Positions 19,117-27,272 of a stretch of 64,000 nt of DNA are shown here, piece by piece. Numbering within the stretch: the first letter of the stretch is position 1; every line of letters starts with the position of its first letter. The notes under the pieces are model-generated. The model did no database searches and had not been told where the DNA came from. It saw only the letters and a list, made by a program, of their open reading frames with translations. The stretch comes from Thiotrichales bacterium (lineage in GTDB: Bacteria > Pseudomonadota > Gammaproteobacteria > Beggiatoales > Beggiatoaceae), in assembly GCA_016744475.1 (NCBI GenBank), contig JADGEH010000013.1:1-64000 (forward strand), written 5' to 3'. The position numbers and the translations under genes were made by a program.

Positions 19117-20003
19117 GATTTAACCCCCGCTTGCTTGAGTAACGCTAACAAACGCTGGTTTTCAACTTCGGCTTGTCTGGCTTTAGCCTCCGCTTGTTCT
19201 GCTTTAAGCTCAGCTTGTTCTGTTTTGGCTTCGGCTTGTTCTGCTTTAGCCTCTGCTTTCTCCACTGAACGTTCTAAATCTTGAAGTTCGGTGAGAATAT
19301 CATCTTCTATATCCATCGCCTCTTCCACTGATTTTTCAACAATTGCACGTTGTAAGCGTCGCAAAATCGGACGATAACGTTCATTCATATCTGACTCATT
19401 GAACTCTAAAACATGCTGATCATGGCTGATGAGTTTTTGATTGAAAATCTGTAGCAAATCTTCAACGGCATTGCGTTTCTGCTCGCCTAAATGTGGAATT
19501 TGAATGATGTAACTGTCATGCGTTAAGGTTTCAATAAAGGTTTCTTTGTGCGCTAGAGGTTCTTTAGTGATTAAGTCATGGCTTTCACGTTTAACATGAA
19601 TCACGGGGGCTGAGCTGTGTTCTAAAGCATGACCGAGAAAATAAATGGTCAACAGCGGTAAAGCTTGTTTGCGACCGCCCACCTCCACGGCATTATTAGG
19701 GTCGCGGTATTGTTCTCCCAAATAGCGGCGAAACCGCATGATGTCGGTGACTAATTTCGCCTTTTGCACTTCAATCAAGACTTTGCGTGTTTCACCCGCC
19801 GAATTTCTAATAGTGGCTGCAAAATCTAAACGATACACCGTGAAATGACGTGGATAATTTAATTTCGCCGTGTGTTCTTGTGGCGTGAAGGTCAGTTCAA
19901 TAATCTCTTCATCTAAAATAGTGGACAACAACAACTTGGCTAAGCTGTTATCGTCCATTAAATATTTAAACACCGCATCATAAATAGGGTTGGCAATGCG
20001 CAT
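19113..20003 (-). CDS. Rpn/YhgA-like PD-(D/E)XK nuclease family protein
   Basis: Begins MRIANPIYDAVFKYLMDD, the hallmark of the PD-(D/E)XK nuclease-family 'transposase' group (relatives of recombination-promoting Rpn nucleases). Active-site pattern: FKYLM...D, then YRLDFAA and VLIEVQKAK (Asp, and Glu-x-Gln-Lys). Residues 210-290 form a coiled coil with a repeated EQAEAKA-type heptad. Start ATG 20003 is chosen because AGGAG lies 8 bases upstream; the frame extends to 20027 inside family E copy 2. Such genes are abundant in Beggiatoa-like and cyanobacterial genomes. Function in vivo is uncertain; it is not demonstrably part of a transposon here. Confidence 0.85.
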   Translation of the reverse strand: MRIANPIYDAVFKYLMDDNSLAKLLLSTILDEEIIELTFTPQEHTAKLNYPRHFTVYRLDFAATIRNSAGETRKVLIEVQKAKLVTDIMRFRRYLGEQYRDPNNAVEVGGRKQALPLLTIYFLGHALEHSSAPVIHVKRESHDLITKEPLAHKETFIETLTHDSYIIQIPHLGEQKRNAVEDLLQIFNQKLISHDQHVLEFNESDMNERYRPILRRLQRAIVEKSVEEAMDIEDDILTELQDLERSVEKAEAKAEQAEAKTEQAELKAEQAEAKARQAEVENQRLLALLKQAGVKS

Positions 20004-20019
20004 TGAGAATTCTCCTGGA

Positions 20020-20122
20020 TATAGCAAAATTATATCAGTTGTTAAGACTGCCAGTCCTTCAAGGACTGGCAGTCTTGGGTTTGGCTCTATCGCAAGCCTA
20101 TAAATGATGTATTTTAGCTATA
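20020..20122. mobile_element. Family E palindromic element, copy 2
   Basis: Inverted relative to copy 1; same ends and the same perfect AAGACTGCCAGTCCTT palindrome. It lies immediately upstream of the nuclease gene's ribosome site, so its hairpin is probably transcribed into that leader, and directly behind the PDZ lipoprotein gene. Confidence 0.75.
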
Positions 20123-20163
20123 GTTATACGACAGAAAATCTTATTTCACTTTTGATGAACAGT

Positions 20164-22482
20164 CTATTCATCCACCCAAATCTCCATGTCTGATAACTGC
20201 TGTCTTGTCTGATTAAGTTCAATACTATGGTTATAAATATCCGTGTCGCCTCCAGTATCAAAAAACAAGGATAGGCTTTGACCGCCGTGATAATCGTTGC
20301 TCGCAATTCGACGACCAGGAATAAATTGATACTCATCGCGTCCTTGATCGTCAAGCAGCCAAGCTAAACCATTGTGGGCGGCGGCGGCCTGCGAAAAAAA
20401 TCGCCCTTGATTGAGGTAACGATCATCGCCTGCCATATCCCACAACACCGCCGTGCTTAAATCCCAAGCGGCGGCTTGTAAAGCGCCTACGTGTCCAGCA
20501 TACACATCATTACCTCCGGTTTCTAATAACGCGCCCACCGCAGAATGGGCGGCGAAACCTTGGGCATAGCGTGAGCCTAGATAGCGGTCATGGCCTTCTG
20601 CGTTATACAGCAGGCCGAATGCAAAGAAATACCCGCCGCCTTGCGAAAAGTGGCCTGCGATAAATTCATCATCCCCCGCTCCATCGAGTAATAAACCTAC
20701 GCCTCCCGAAGCTTGTCCACGTAAACCAAAACCAACACCTTGGGCAAAACCGTTGAATACTCCGGCTTGTCCGTAGCTACCCGCTTGTTGCCCTGTGGCA
20801 AAATAACGATCCGCGCCGCGTTGATCCAGCAATAAACCTAGGCCGTGGGTGCTGCCAAAACCCTGCGCAAAGCTCGCGGCGTGGTATTGATCCTGGCCTG
20901 CCGTATCCAACAATAAACCCAGCCCCCAAACACCTGTGCCTTGTGCATAGCGGCGGCTGAAATAACGATCATCGCCGTCTACATCGCACAAAATACCCAC
21001 GCCAAATAAGCCCGCACCTTGTGCGATATTTTGTGCCACATAAGTATCGTGACCGCTTAAATCCAGTAATAAACCGATGCCTAACACGCCTGCGCCTTGC
21101 GCCGCATCGCTATTGGAGGAATAGTGATCATTGCCTTGCATATCAATCACTAAGTGAATGGGCGCAGAGCTGGCTGGGCGCAAATATAAATCATCGCCGC
21201 CTAAGTCAATGATTAAAGCATCGGTGCTGTAGCGGTTCGCGCCTGTACCGCCGATGAGTAACTCTCCCAAAGCTGTGGGCAGGATCATGAGCAATTCGCC
21301 CTGCACCTGCGCATGCTGTGTACGTGGCTGAAAATGCTGAAATAATGTTTTCAGACGCGCTAACCACTGCGGATCAGAAAGCTGCGCTAACACCAAACTG
21401 GCTTGTAATAATGCGGCGTTGTCTATTTTTTTGGCTAATGCCAGTACCCGCTGATTTTGACTTTTTCGCCAAGGATGCAAAATCATGCCTGAGCGATCCG
21501 GCACGGTGCGGCGCAAAAAGGCTTGTTCTTTTGCGCTTAAATCTCGAAAAGCGCGATGATGCCAATATAAACAACGTTTTAGCACCTGCTGAATAAAGGC
21601 CAAATGCGCGTTTAAATCTGAGCGCTCTGGCGGTTTGATGGTGGGCATTGATACTGATAGGTCAAGTATTGCGCTGGCATAGTGTAGTAATTCTGGCAAG
21701 CTTTGCGCCTGTCCTCGTTGCAATAATTGCTGGCTTAGATGTTGGCTGATGGCGGGGACTTGCAAAGGCGCACGGTGTAAATAACGCATTAAAGGTAAGC
21801 GCCATCCTTTGTCCCAGTGTTCATCGCGCTCAAAACGTTGCAACACCCCCTCATAACTGGCTTGCAAGCCGTGTTGTTTGATCCGGCTGAGTGCTTGTTG
21901 CGCTTGCGGCAAGGGCGTTGTGGGCAAGAGTGTTGAGGGGATTAAGCTCGACTGCTTAGGTAGCGGGATTTGTCTGCTGGCACGACGGCCTAAAACCACT
22001 GAAACATCCACTATTTCAGGTGCTTGTTGCCAATTCGCTTGCCACTCATCCAACGACGGCTGCTGCTCTAACCACTCGGCAAATTGACGCAGTTCCAATG
22101 CTATCGCTTGACCATTGCGCTGCACTTGCAGGTGGCGCTGCATACGCAATAGGTGTAATTCAAGGATGTCCCCGACTCGCTTTTGCTGCTGGAGATACTG
22201 ACTAAACTGGCGTTCATCGACGACCTTATGTCCGTCGTAACTTAAGATGACATCGTTTTGCTGCAATCCCGCTTGCGCCGCCGCAGAGGTAGGCATGACC
22301 TGTTTGACCCGCAAGCCTTGAGACATCATCGCCAGTGCGGGCAGATTTTTTTGCAATGAAAAACCAATGCCTAAAAAAGCCTGAGTTTGAGCCGATAGCG
22401 ATGTCGGCGGGGCAACCTGACAAGCGCTCAAACCGAGCATTAAGCAGACGCTAAAAAACACCGCAATAGATTGATTTTTCAT
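20164..22482 (-). CDS. Lipoprotein with PDZ domain and 12-repeat beta-solenoid-like tail
   Basis: A 772-residue protein. The signal peptide ends in lipobox LSAC (Cys21), so it is a predicted lipoprotein. Residues about 35-115 form a PDZ domain (FLGIGFSL ... VMPTSAAAQAGLQQNDVILSYDG). A helical, Gln-rich middle follows. From about residue 423 there are twelve units of about 27 residues with the pattern LLLDxxGxDxYxxxxxAQGxG, e.g. LLLDLSGHDTYVAQNIAQGA and ILCDVDGDDRYFSRRYAQGT. The regular Asp and Gly positions suggest a metal-binding solenoid (inference). I know no experimentally described protein of this layout. A PDZ lipoprotein could recruit or organise envelope partners. GGA precedes the ATG. 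Confidence 0.8.
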   Translation of the reverse strand: MKNQSIAVFFSVCLMLGLSACQVAPPTSLSAQTQAFLGIGFSLQKNLPALAMMSQGLRVKQVMPTSAAAQAGLQQNDVILSYDGHKVVDERQFSQYLQQQKRVGDILELHLLRMQRHLQVQRNGQAIALELRQFAEWLEQQPSLDEWQANWQQAPEIVDVSVVLGRRASRQIPLPKQSSLIPSTLLPTTPLPQAQQALSRIKQHGLQASYEGVLQRFERDEHWDKGWRLPLMRYLHRAPLQVPAISQHLSQQLLQRGQAQSLPELLHYASAILDLSVSMPTIKPPERSDLNAHLAFIQQVLKRCLYWHHRAFRDLSAKEQAFLRRTVPDRSGMILHPWRKSQNQRVLALAKKIDNAALLQASLVLAQLSDPQWLARLKTLFQHFQPRTQHAQVQGELLMILPTALGELLIGGTGANRYSTDALIIDLGGDDLYLRPASSAPIHLVIDMQGNDHYSSNSDAAQGAGVLGIGLLLDLSGHDTYVAQNIAQGAGLFGVGILCDVDGDDRYFSRRYAQGTGVWGLGLLLDTAGQDQYHAASFAQGFGSTHGLGLLLDQRGADRYFATGQQAGSYGQAGVFNGFAQGVGFGLRGQASGGVGLLLDGAGDDEFIAGHFSQGGGYFFAFGLLYNAEGHDRYLGSRYAQGFAAHSAVGALLETGGNDVYAGHVGALQAAAWDLSTAVLWDMAGDDRYLNQGRFFSQAAAAHNGLAWLLDDQGRDEYQFIPGRRIASNDYHGGQSLSLFFDTGGDTDIYNHSIELNQTRQQLSDMEIWVDE

Positions 22483-22602
22483 TTATTATTCCTTTATTGC
22501 TGCACCGCAACATAAAAACGACTATAATTTCTTTTAATTGCCGTCACCCTCAAAAAACGGCTGCGCAGCCGCATATAGACACTCAATCCAAGGAGCACCC
22601 TC

Positions 22603-23934
22603 ATGAGCTATGACATGCCTTTTAACAACGATAGCTGGCAAACCACCCAACAACAATTTATTCATCAGTTTTTCAAATTACAAAAAGCCGGTTGGCAAAT
22701 GCAGGAAAATTTTTTACACCAATTGCAACACCTGCCTACTTTTGCAGATGCACAAAATCCCTGGAAAACTTGGATAGCTCATTTACAAGCGCAGTTTAAA
22801 CAAGCCAGTCAAACTCATTTAATGGATAACTGGCAAATATTGGGAGATAATTTTTTACAACAAATGCAAGAGCAAGTCGCACGTTTAGAACCTGCTCATA
22901 CGGCTGATTTACCTCAATGGCAAGAACGCTGGAAGCAGGGTCAAGATTTATGGGGGGAGTATCAAACGGCTCAACAAGCTTATGTACAATTTTTCAATCA
23001 AATGGCGACTGATGCTGCACAGTTGTTACAAGAACGCTTGCAAGGCGAAGATAAAAGCACCGAGCAAAACTGGCGTATGACTTATGATGCTTGGGTGGAT
23101 GCAGGAGAAGAAGCTTATGCACAAGCGATGAATACGGAAGAATACGCTGAAGTCAATGCGCGTGTGCTCAATAGCTTATTGCAATGGAAACAACATAATC
23201 GTGGCTTAATGAATGATGTGTTAAAAGCCTTGAATTTGCCCAGTTATAGCGACACGCAACGCTTGCAAGATAAAATTCATCAATTGCAACAGAAAAGTAG
23301 CCGTCAAGAGAAAGCTGAACAACAAGCCATTTTACAGGCACAATTACAAGCCTTGGAAACAGCAAAACAACAATTACGCACTGAATTGTCTCATGTAAAA
23401 AACACATATAGTGCCGATATTGAAAAACTGCAAAATGATTTAACCCATGCTCAACAGTTGTTGGAAACACACACTAAAGAGTTTGAAGCGCAGAAACAAC
23501 AATTTGAAGCACAAGCTAAGCAGCAGAATAAACAACTCGATACTCAAAGCGAGCAATTGTCTACCCAAGGTACACGACTGGACACGCAAGCCGAGCGAGT
23601 TGAAGTGCAAAAGAAACAATTAGAAGCTCAAACGACACAGATTAATACACAGAATAAACAATTGGAAGAGAAAGCAGCGCAGCTTGACACTCAAACTCAA
23701 CAATTAGAAGCGCAATCGGCACAAGTGGACACACAAAAAGCAACATTGACTATGCAGACGAAACAATTAGACAGCTTGCAAAAGCAATTGGAAGCCGCTC
23801 AAAAAGCTTTGCAAGCGGCTGAGACCAAGCCTAAACCCGCTCGCAAAACAACGACCCCGCGCAAGCGCAGAACCACCACGGCAAAATCTACCGCCGCAAA
23901 ACCAACTGAAAAGACGGATACACCTGCGCAGTAA
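22603..23934 (+). CDS. phaE: PHA synthase subunit PhaE with long coiled coil and histone-like tail
   Basis: Residues about 1-235 match PhaE, the partner of PhaC in class III polyhydroxyalkanoate synthases; the clearest block is YDAWVDAGEEAYAQAMNTEE followed by LKALNLPS. Usual PhaE proteins end soon after this, at about 360 residues or fewer. Here residues 235-410 form a long coiled coil with 7-residue periodicity (QLDTQSEQLSTQ-type units), and the last 30 residues are a Lys/Arg/Thr/Ala tail (KPARKTTTPRKRRTTTAKST) like the DNA-binding tails of phasin PhaF and PhaM. This suggests one protein that activates the synthase and tethers granules to the nucleoid (inference). phaC is not adjacent. AGGAG precedes the ATG. 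Confidence 0.82.
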   Translation: MSYDMPFNNDSWQTTQQQFIHQFFKLQKAGWQMQENFLHQLQHLPTFADAQNPWKTWIAHLQAQFKQASQTHLMDNWQILGDNFLQQMQEQVARLEPAHTADLPQWQERWKQGQDLWGEYQTAQQAYVQFFNQMATDAAQLLQERLQGEDKSTEQNWRMTYDAWVDAGEEAYAQAMNTEEYAEVNARVLNSLLQWKQHNRGLMNDVLKALNLPSYSDTQRLQDKIHQLQQKSSRQEKAEQQAILQAQLQALETAKQQLRTELSHVKNTYSADIEKLQNDLTHAQQLLETHTKEFEAQKQQFEAQAKQQNKQLDTQSEQLSTQGTRLDTQAERVEVQKKQLEAQTTQINTQNKQLEEKAAQLDTQTQQLEAQSAQVDTQKATLTMQTKQLDSLQKQLEAAQKALQAAETKPKPARKTTTPRKRRTTTAKSTAAKPTEKTDTPAQ

Positions 23935-23950
23935 GCCATTCCTCTTTCAA

Positions 23951-23969
23951 TGCCCCTTGCAACAAGCCT
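23951..23969. repeat. Family B end fragment
   Basis: GCCCCTTGCAACAAGCCTC resembles the terminal 19 bases of the complete family B element at 59278-59440. It lies just behind phaE. Confidence 0.4.
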
Positions 23970-23979
23970 CATAAAATGA

Positions 23980-24068
23980 AACTAGCGGCACGAAAAACAC
24001 AAAAGACACCAGCGTTTTAATCCGTTTGTGTCTTTTGTGTCTTTCGTGCCGTTTGTGTTGCTTTTTAT
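23980..24068. repeat. Family D hairpin, copy 4
   Basis: ACTAGCGGCACGAAAAACAC and its near-complement around AGCGTTTTAATCCGTTTG. Located between the convergent phaE and Tat lipoprotein genes, where a terminator is expected. Confidence 0.7.
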
Positions 24069-24100
24069 CGCAGGCTGGGGAAAAAATATTGGATGATGAC

Positions 24101-24264
24101 TAGGCTCTGTTGACATTTGGGGATGAGATGGGTTTTTGAGGATTTTTTGCGTCTAGCAAGGCGGTTTTTGCGCCGCAATGCCCCCCATTGCCAGCCAAAA
24201 ACCAACGCGGCTAGGCGTAAAAAAGACCCAAAAGCCGCCATCATCCAAATGTCAACAGAGCCTA
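24101..24264. mobile_element. MITE-like element, family C (supplies the stop of the next gene)
   Basis: Terminal inverted repeats GGCTCTGTTGACATTTGG / CCAAATGTCAACAGAGCC (imperfect continuation to GATGA / TCATC), core 24103-24262, flanked by TA on both sides. The last base plus the right TA form, on the minus strand, the TAG stop of the Tat lipoprotein gene. A lone end fragment (AGGCTCTGTTGAC) recurs at 41814-41826. Confidence 0.85.
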
Positions 24265-25272
24265 AATGTTATTAATCAACACTTGCGTCTGGTAGAACGG
24301 CTCAACAGGGCCTTTGATGACTAAAGCCCCCACAGGGGTTGAGGCTTGTTTAAAACGTATATCCAAATGCGAGTTTTCATGATCCCAAACGCTTTCCCAC
24401 ACCCCGTGCATAATGTAATCGCGCTCATCGCCGCTGGGAAACGCATTGCGCAAAATTTCAGTCGTCACCGCTTTGCGATATTCGCTGTTCTCCAGACTGC
24501 CTGGAGAACCTATGCCGTCTGCGGCATCTTCTGGACGAAATGTGTTTTGTGCCACGCGCAATAATGGATCAAGACGTTGCTCAAAGATGGACAATTGCGC
24601 ATCTTCAATCGTGACATGATTCCCCACCGTCACATAGGCTTGTTCGGGCGTATCCACTTGTGAGCGCAAAAATTGTGTGATGGCATCCGCTTCAGCATAG
24701 ACCTCTGTGCGATCACCGCACAGCACGGTTTGATACACACCGCTGTAATAATGCAAAGCTAAATCAGTTTTGCCAACATTGGGTTGATACATGTACAAAT
24801 CAGGCGCTAAGGTTTGTGCAAACCAAGTATCTAAGTCGGCTGCTTTTAAGGCAGCGTAATTCTCAAAACGAACCAATAATTGATAAAAATAAGGCAGCGT
24901 TTGACTGGCTACGGCATCACTATAAGCACTGCCCAACATGCCTTTATAACTGGCTGGGAAGTTTTTCACCATGGTAGATTCACCCACCATTTGTTTTAAG
25001 CTCAAGCTTAAAAAAGAACGCTGGGAAAGCATCTCCAAACCTTTGTTTTTAATCGTATCTTTAATGGTTTGATTGACCGGAGGGGAGACGCGAAATTCAA
25101 AATATTGCGTGACTTGCCCTTCTGGATCAGGCGCTGTGACCTGGCTTTGTGTTTGGCTGGTATCGTCATCATCGGCACAGCTACTTAAGGCCGTACCGAC
25201 GGCTACACCCGCGATTAATTGTACTGTTCCACCGATAAAACGTCTTCTGTCGGAGTTTTTGATGTTTGACAT
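24262..25272 (-). CDS. Predicted Tat-exported lipoprotein, function unknown
   Basis: A 336-residue protein whose N-terminus has a twin-arginine motif (DRRRFIGG) followed by a hydrophobic stretch and lipobox LSSC at about residue 32, then an Asp-rich linker. The mature part is mostly helical with no motif I recognise. Tat export suggests folding or cofactor insertion in the cytoplasm. Its stop codon is formed at the edge of a family C element. GGACTC lies a little upstream of the ATG, so ribosome binding is ordinary. The name cannot be improved from sequence alone. Confidence 0.7.
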   Translation of the reverse strand: MSNIKNSDRRRFIGGTVQLIAGVAVGTALSSCADDDDTSQTQSQVTAPDPEGQVTQYFEFRVSPPVNQTIKDTIKNKGLEMLSQRSFLSLSLKQMVGESTMVKNFPASYKGMLGSAYSDAVASQTLPYFYQLLVRFENYAALKAADLDTWFAQTLAPDLYMYQPNVGKTDLALHYYSGVYQTVLCGDRTEVYAEADAITQFLRSQVDTPEQAYVTVGNHVTIEDAQLSIFEQRLDPLLRVAQNTFRPEDAADGIGSPGSLENSEYRKAVTTEILRNAFPSGDERDYIMHGVWESVWDHENSHLDIRFKQASTPVGALVIKGPVEPFYQTQVLINNI

Positions 25273-25340
25273 ATAGAGTCCTTTGATTTTTTTACCACGG
25301 AACAGACGCTTGAGCGTAAGGCCCGCAGTGGTGTTATAAA

Positions 25341-25365
25341 TAGATTTGTTACAAGGGGCATCATC
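25341..25365. repeat. Degenerate family B end fragment
   Basis: TAGATTTGTTACAAGGGGCA resembles the family B start TAGACKTGTTGCAAGGGGTA. Apart from this and family A copy 5, the gap 25273-25696 holds only an ACCACGG fragment near 25294. Confidence 0.35.
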
Positions 25366-25510
25366 TGATGCACTGGCTCGATGACCCTCAACAGTTTTGT
25401 CACCTCATACCCATATGATCCATCGGAACATGAGCACCTGCCATTTTAACCCACATCATCATTCTAGCGACTGTAAAAAGACCGGACAGTTTATGTATAC
25501 TCTCCATACC

Positions 25511-25674
25511 TTAGAGCCTATACGAAGATGAGGAATCGAAGCGAACATCCGCCATTTTGAGGCAGTTTTTTCGGTTTTTTAAGGCGAATAGCGGGTGTGT
25601 GTTGATAAAAAGCGGAAAAACTGACCAAAAGGGCGGGTTTGCAGCCGATTATCCCGTTTTCGTATAGGCTCTTA
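25511..25674 (+). mobile_element. MITE-like element, family A, copy 5
   Basis: Core 25514-25671 between TTA duplications (25511-25513, 25672-25674). Its right end is only 22 bases from the ATG of the 71-residue protein, so that gene's promoter must lie upstream of or inside the element. Confidence 0.85.
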
Positions 25675-25696
25675 ACCCAGCACAGGAGAACTTAAG

Positions 25697-25912
25697 ATGG
25701 CCGATTGGCGCAAAGTAGCTAAAGCATTCGCTTTAGGTGATGGACACATCAGTCAAAAAGAAGTGCAAGTCTTGCGTGATGAATTTTTTGCAGACGAGCA
25801 TATTTCTCAACGTGAATTAGACTTTCTTTATGAAGTCAAAGAAGAAGCAAAAAGTGCCGTACAAACCTTGGATGAATTAATCGCTGATTGCGAAAAAGCA
25901 CGCAAGGATTAA
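25697..25912 (+). CDS. Small acidic protein with two EF-hand-like repeats
   Basis: A 71-residue soluble protein. Two similar units are visible: GDGHISQKEVQVLRDEFFAD and DEHISQRELDFLYEVKEEAK, each with acidic-x-x-I-S-x-x-E/R followed by a helix, reminiscent of a short helix-loop-helix calcium-type repeat, though the loop is too short for a canonical EF-hand. AGGAG lies 10 bases upstream of the ATG. A terminator hairpin follows. Function unknown. Confidence 0.75.
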   Translation: MADWRKVAKAFALGDGHISQKEVQVLRDEFFADEHISQRELDFLYEVKEEAKSAVQTLDELIADCEKARKD

Positions 25913-25926
25913 TCTTTAGACGTTGC

Positions 25927-25980
25927 AAGGCTGGGTATGATGGAGTGCTATCAATGACTCCATCACACTCGGCCTTTTTG
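25927..25980 (+). terminator. Terminator behind the 71-residue protein
   Basis: The stem pairs AAGGC...GATGGAGT with ACTCCATC...GGCCTT and is followed by TTTGTTGTTT. Confidence 0.65.
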
Positions 25981-26001
25981 TTGTTTACGGGCTGAAATGT
26001 T

Positions 26002-27117
26002 ATGTCACTGTCTGTCATTATCATCACCTTAAATGCCGCTGAAACCTTGCCCGATTGTCTCGCCTCTGTTCGTTGGGCGGATGACATTATTGTGCTGGAT
26101 TCAGGCAGCACGGATGCCACTTTAGCGATTTGTCAGCAGTTTAAAGTGCAGGTGTTTCATACCGATTGGCCGGGGTTTGGAATACAAAAAAATCGGGCGC
26201 TACAAAAAGCCCAAGGGACTTGGGTATTATCCATTGATGCCGATGAACAAGTCAGTCCGCAGTTACGCGCAGCGATTCAACAAGCGATGCAAAACCCTAC
26301 CTACACCGCTTGGCGGATGCCTCGCCAATCTTGGTATTGCGGACGCTTTTTACGCCATAGCGGTTGGTATCCTGATTACGTCACCCGCTTGTTTCGCCGT
26401 GATGGCGCGGTTTTTTCTAATGATTTAGTACATGAACGTTTGCTGGTTCAGCAAGGGCAGGTGGGCACTTTGCCAGCAGCGCTGATACATTATTCTTTCT
26501 TACGCTTTGAGCAGGTGCTAGATAAGGTCAATAGCTATTCTTCGGCGGGTGCGCAAATGCTGCACCAGCGGGGTCAACAGTCCAGCTTGACTAAAGCGGT
26601 GTTGAAAGCGTGCTGGGCTTTTATACGCAGCTACGTGTTGCGTTTGGGCTTTCTGGATGGCGCACAGGGTTTTTTACAAGCCGTGTCGGGTGCAGAAGGT
26701 ACTTATTATCGTTACGTTAAACTGTGGCTTTTAAATATGAATCACGATCAACGCCATGAACAACGCTGCTATTTACATCGTTATCCTCACGTAAAACAGG
26801 CGGGTAGCGAAGAACTTTTAGGCTTTTTAGGGGACATTTCAACTCAGGGTATGATGTTGATTGCGTATCAAAGTTTACCGCCTGAATCACATCAACACTT
26901 AGTCATTCAATGGCCTAAAAATATAGATATTAAACAACCCGATTTTATTGTAGAAGTAGAAATACGCTGGGCCAAAGATTATCAAGAACAAGAAGGTTTG
27001 TTTTGCATGGGTTGCCGTTTTGTACAGCTAGAACGCAAAGACTTCAAACGCATTGATGCTATTCAAACTCAATTAGGTGTTGAACCTGGATTTAACCCAG
27101 AACGTTTTTCTAGCTAA
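26002..27117 (+). CDS. Family 2 glycosyltransferase (WaaE-like) with C-terminal PilZ-like domain
   Basis: Residues 1-240 form a GT-A transferase of the LPS-core glucosyltransferase (WaaE/KdtX) type: MSLSVIIITLNAAETL, the nucleotide loop VLDSGSTDAT, metal-site DADEQVS, and RHSGWYPDYVTRLFRR. Residues about 250-345 look like a PilZ domain: a basic lead (EQRCYLHRYP), then GDISTQGMML matching D-x-S-x-x-G, then beta strands to GCRFVQL. The arginine pair has one extra spacer residue compared with R-x-x-x-R, so c-di-GMP binding is plausible but unproven. This would put sugar transfer under second-messenger control. Family E copy 3 follows the stop. Confidence 0.85.
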   Translation: MSLSVIIITLNAAETLPDCLASVRWADDIIVLDSGSTDATLAICQQFKVQVFHTDWPGFGIQKNRALQKAQGTWVLSIDADEQVSPQLRAAIQQAMQNPTYTAWRMPRQSWYCGRFLRHSGWYPDYVTRLFRRDGAVFSNDLVHERLLVQQGQVGTLPAALIHYSFLRFEQVLDKVNSYSSAGAQMLHQRGQQSSLTKAVLKACWAFIRSYVLRLGFLDGAQGFLQAVSGAEGTYYRYVKLWLLNMNHDQRHEQRCYLHRYPHVKQAGSEELLGFLGDISTQGMMLIAYQSLPPESHQHLVIQWPKNIDIKQPDFIVEVEIRWAKDYQEQEGLFCMGCRFVQLERKDFKRIDAIQTQLGVEPGFNPERFSS

Positions 27118-27118
27118 T

Positions 27119-27219
27119 AGTATAAGTACATCATTTATAGGCTCTCTATAGAGCCAAACCCAAGACTGCCAGTCCTTGAAGGACTGGCAGTCTTAACAAC
27201 TGATGTCATCTTACTATAT
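27119..27219. mobile_element. Family E palindromic element, copy 3
   Basis: Begins next to the TAA of the preceding glycosyltransferase gene, with the perfect palindrome AAGACTGCCAGTCCTT and its complement. It separates two genes for glycan-modifying enzymes and lies in the leader of the second. Confidence 0.75.
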
Positions 27220-27272
27220 AACTGTCTTTTCCTCATCCACTGAATCAATTACTTTTAAGGATACTGTCTCTG

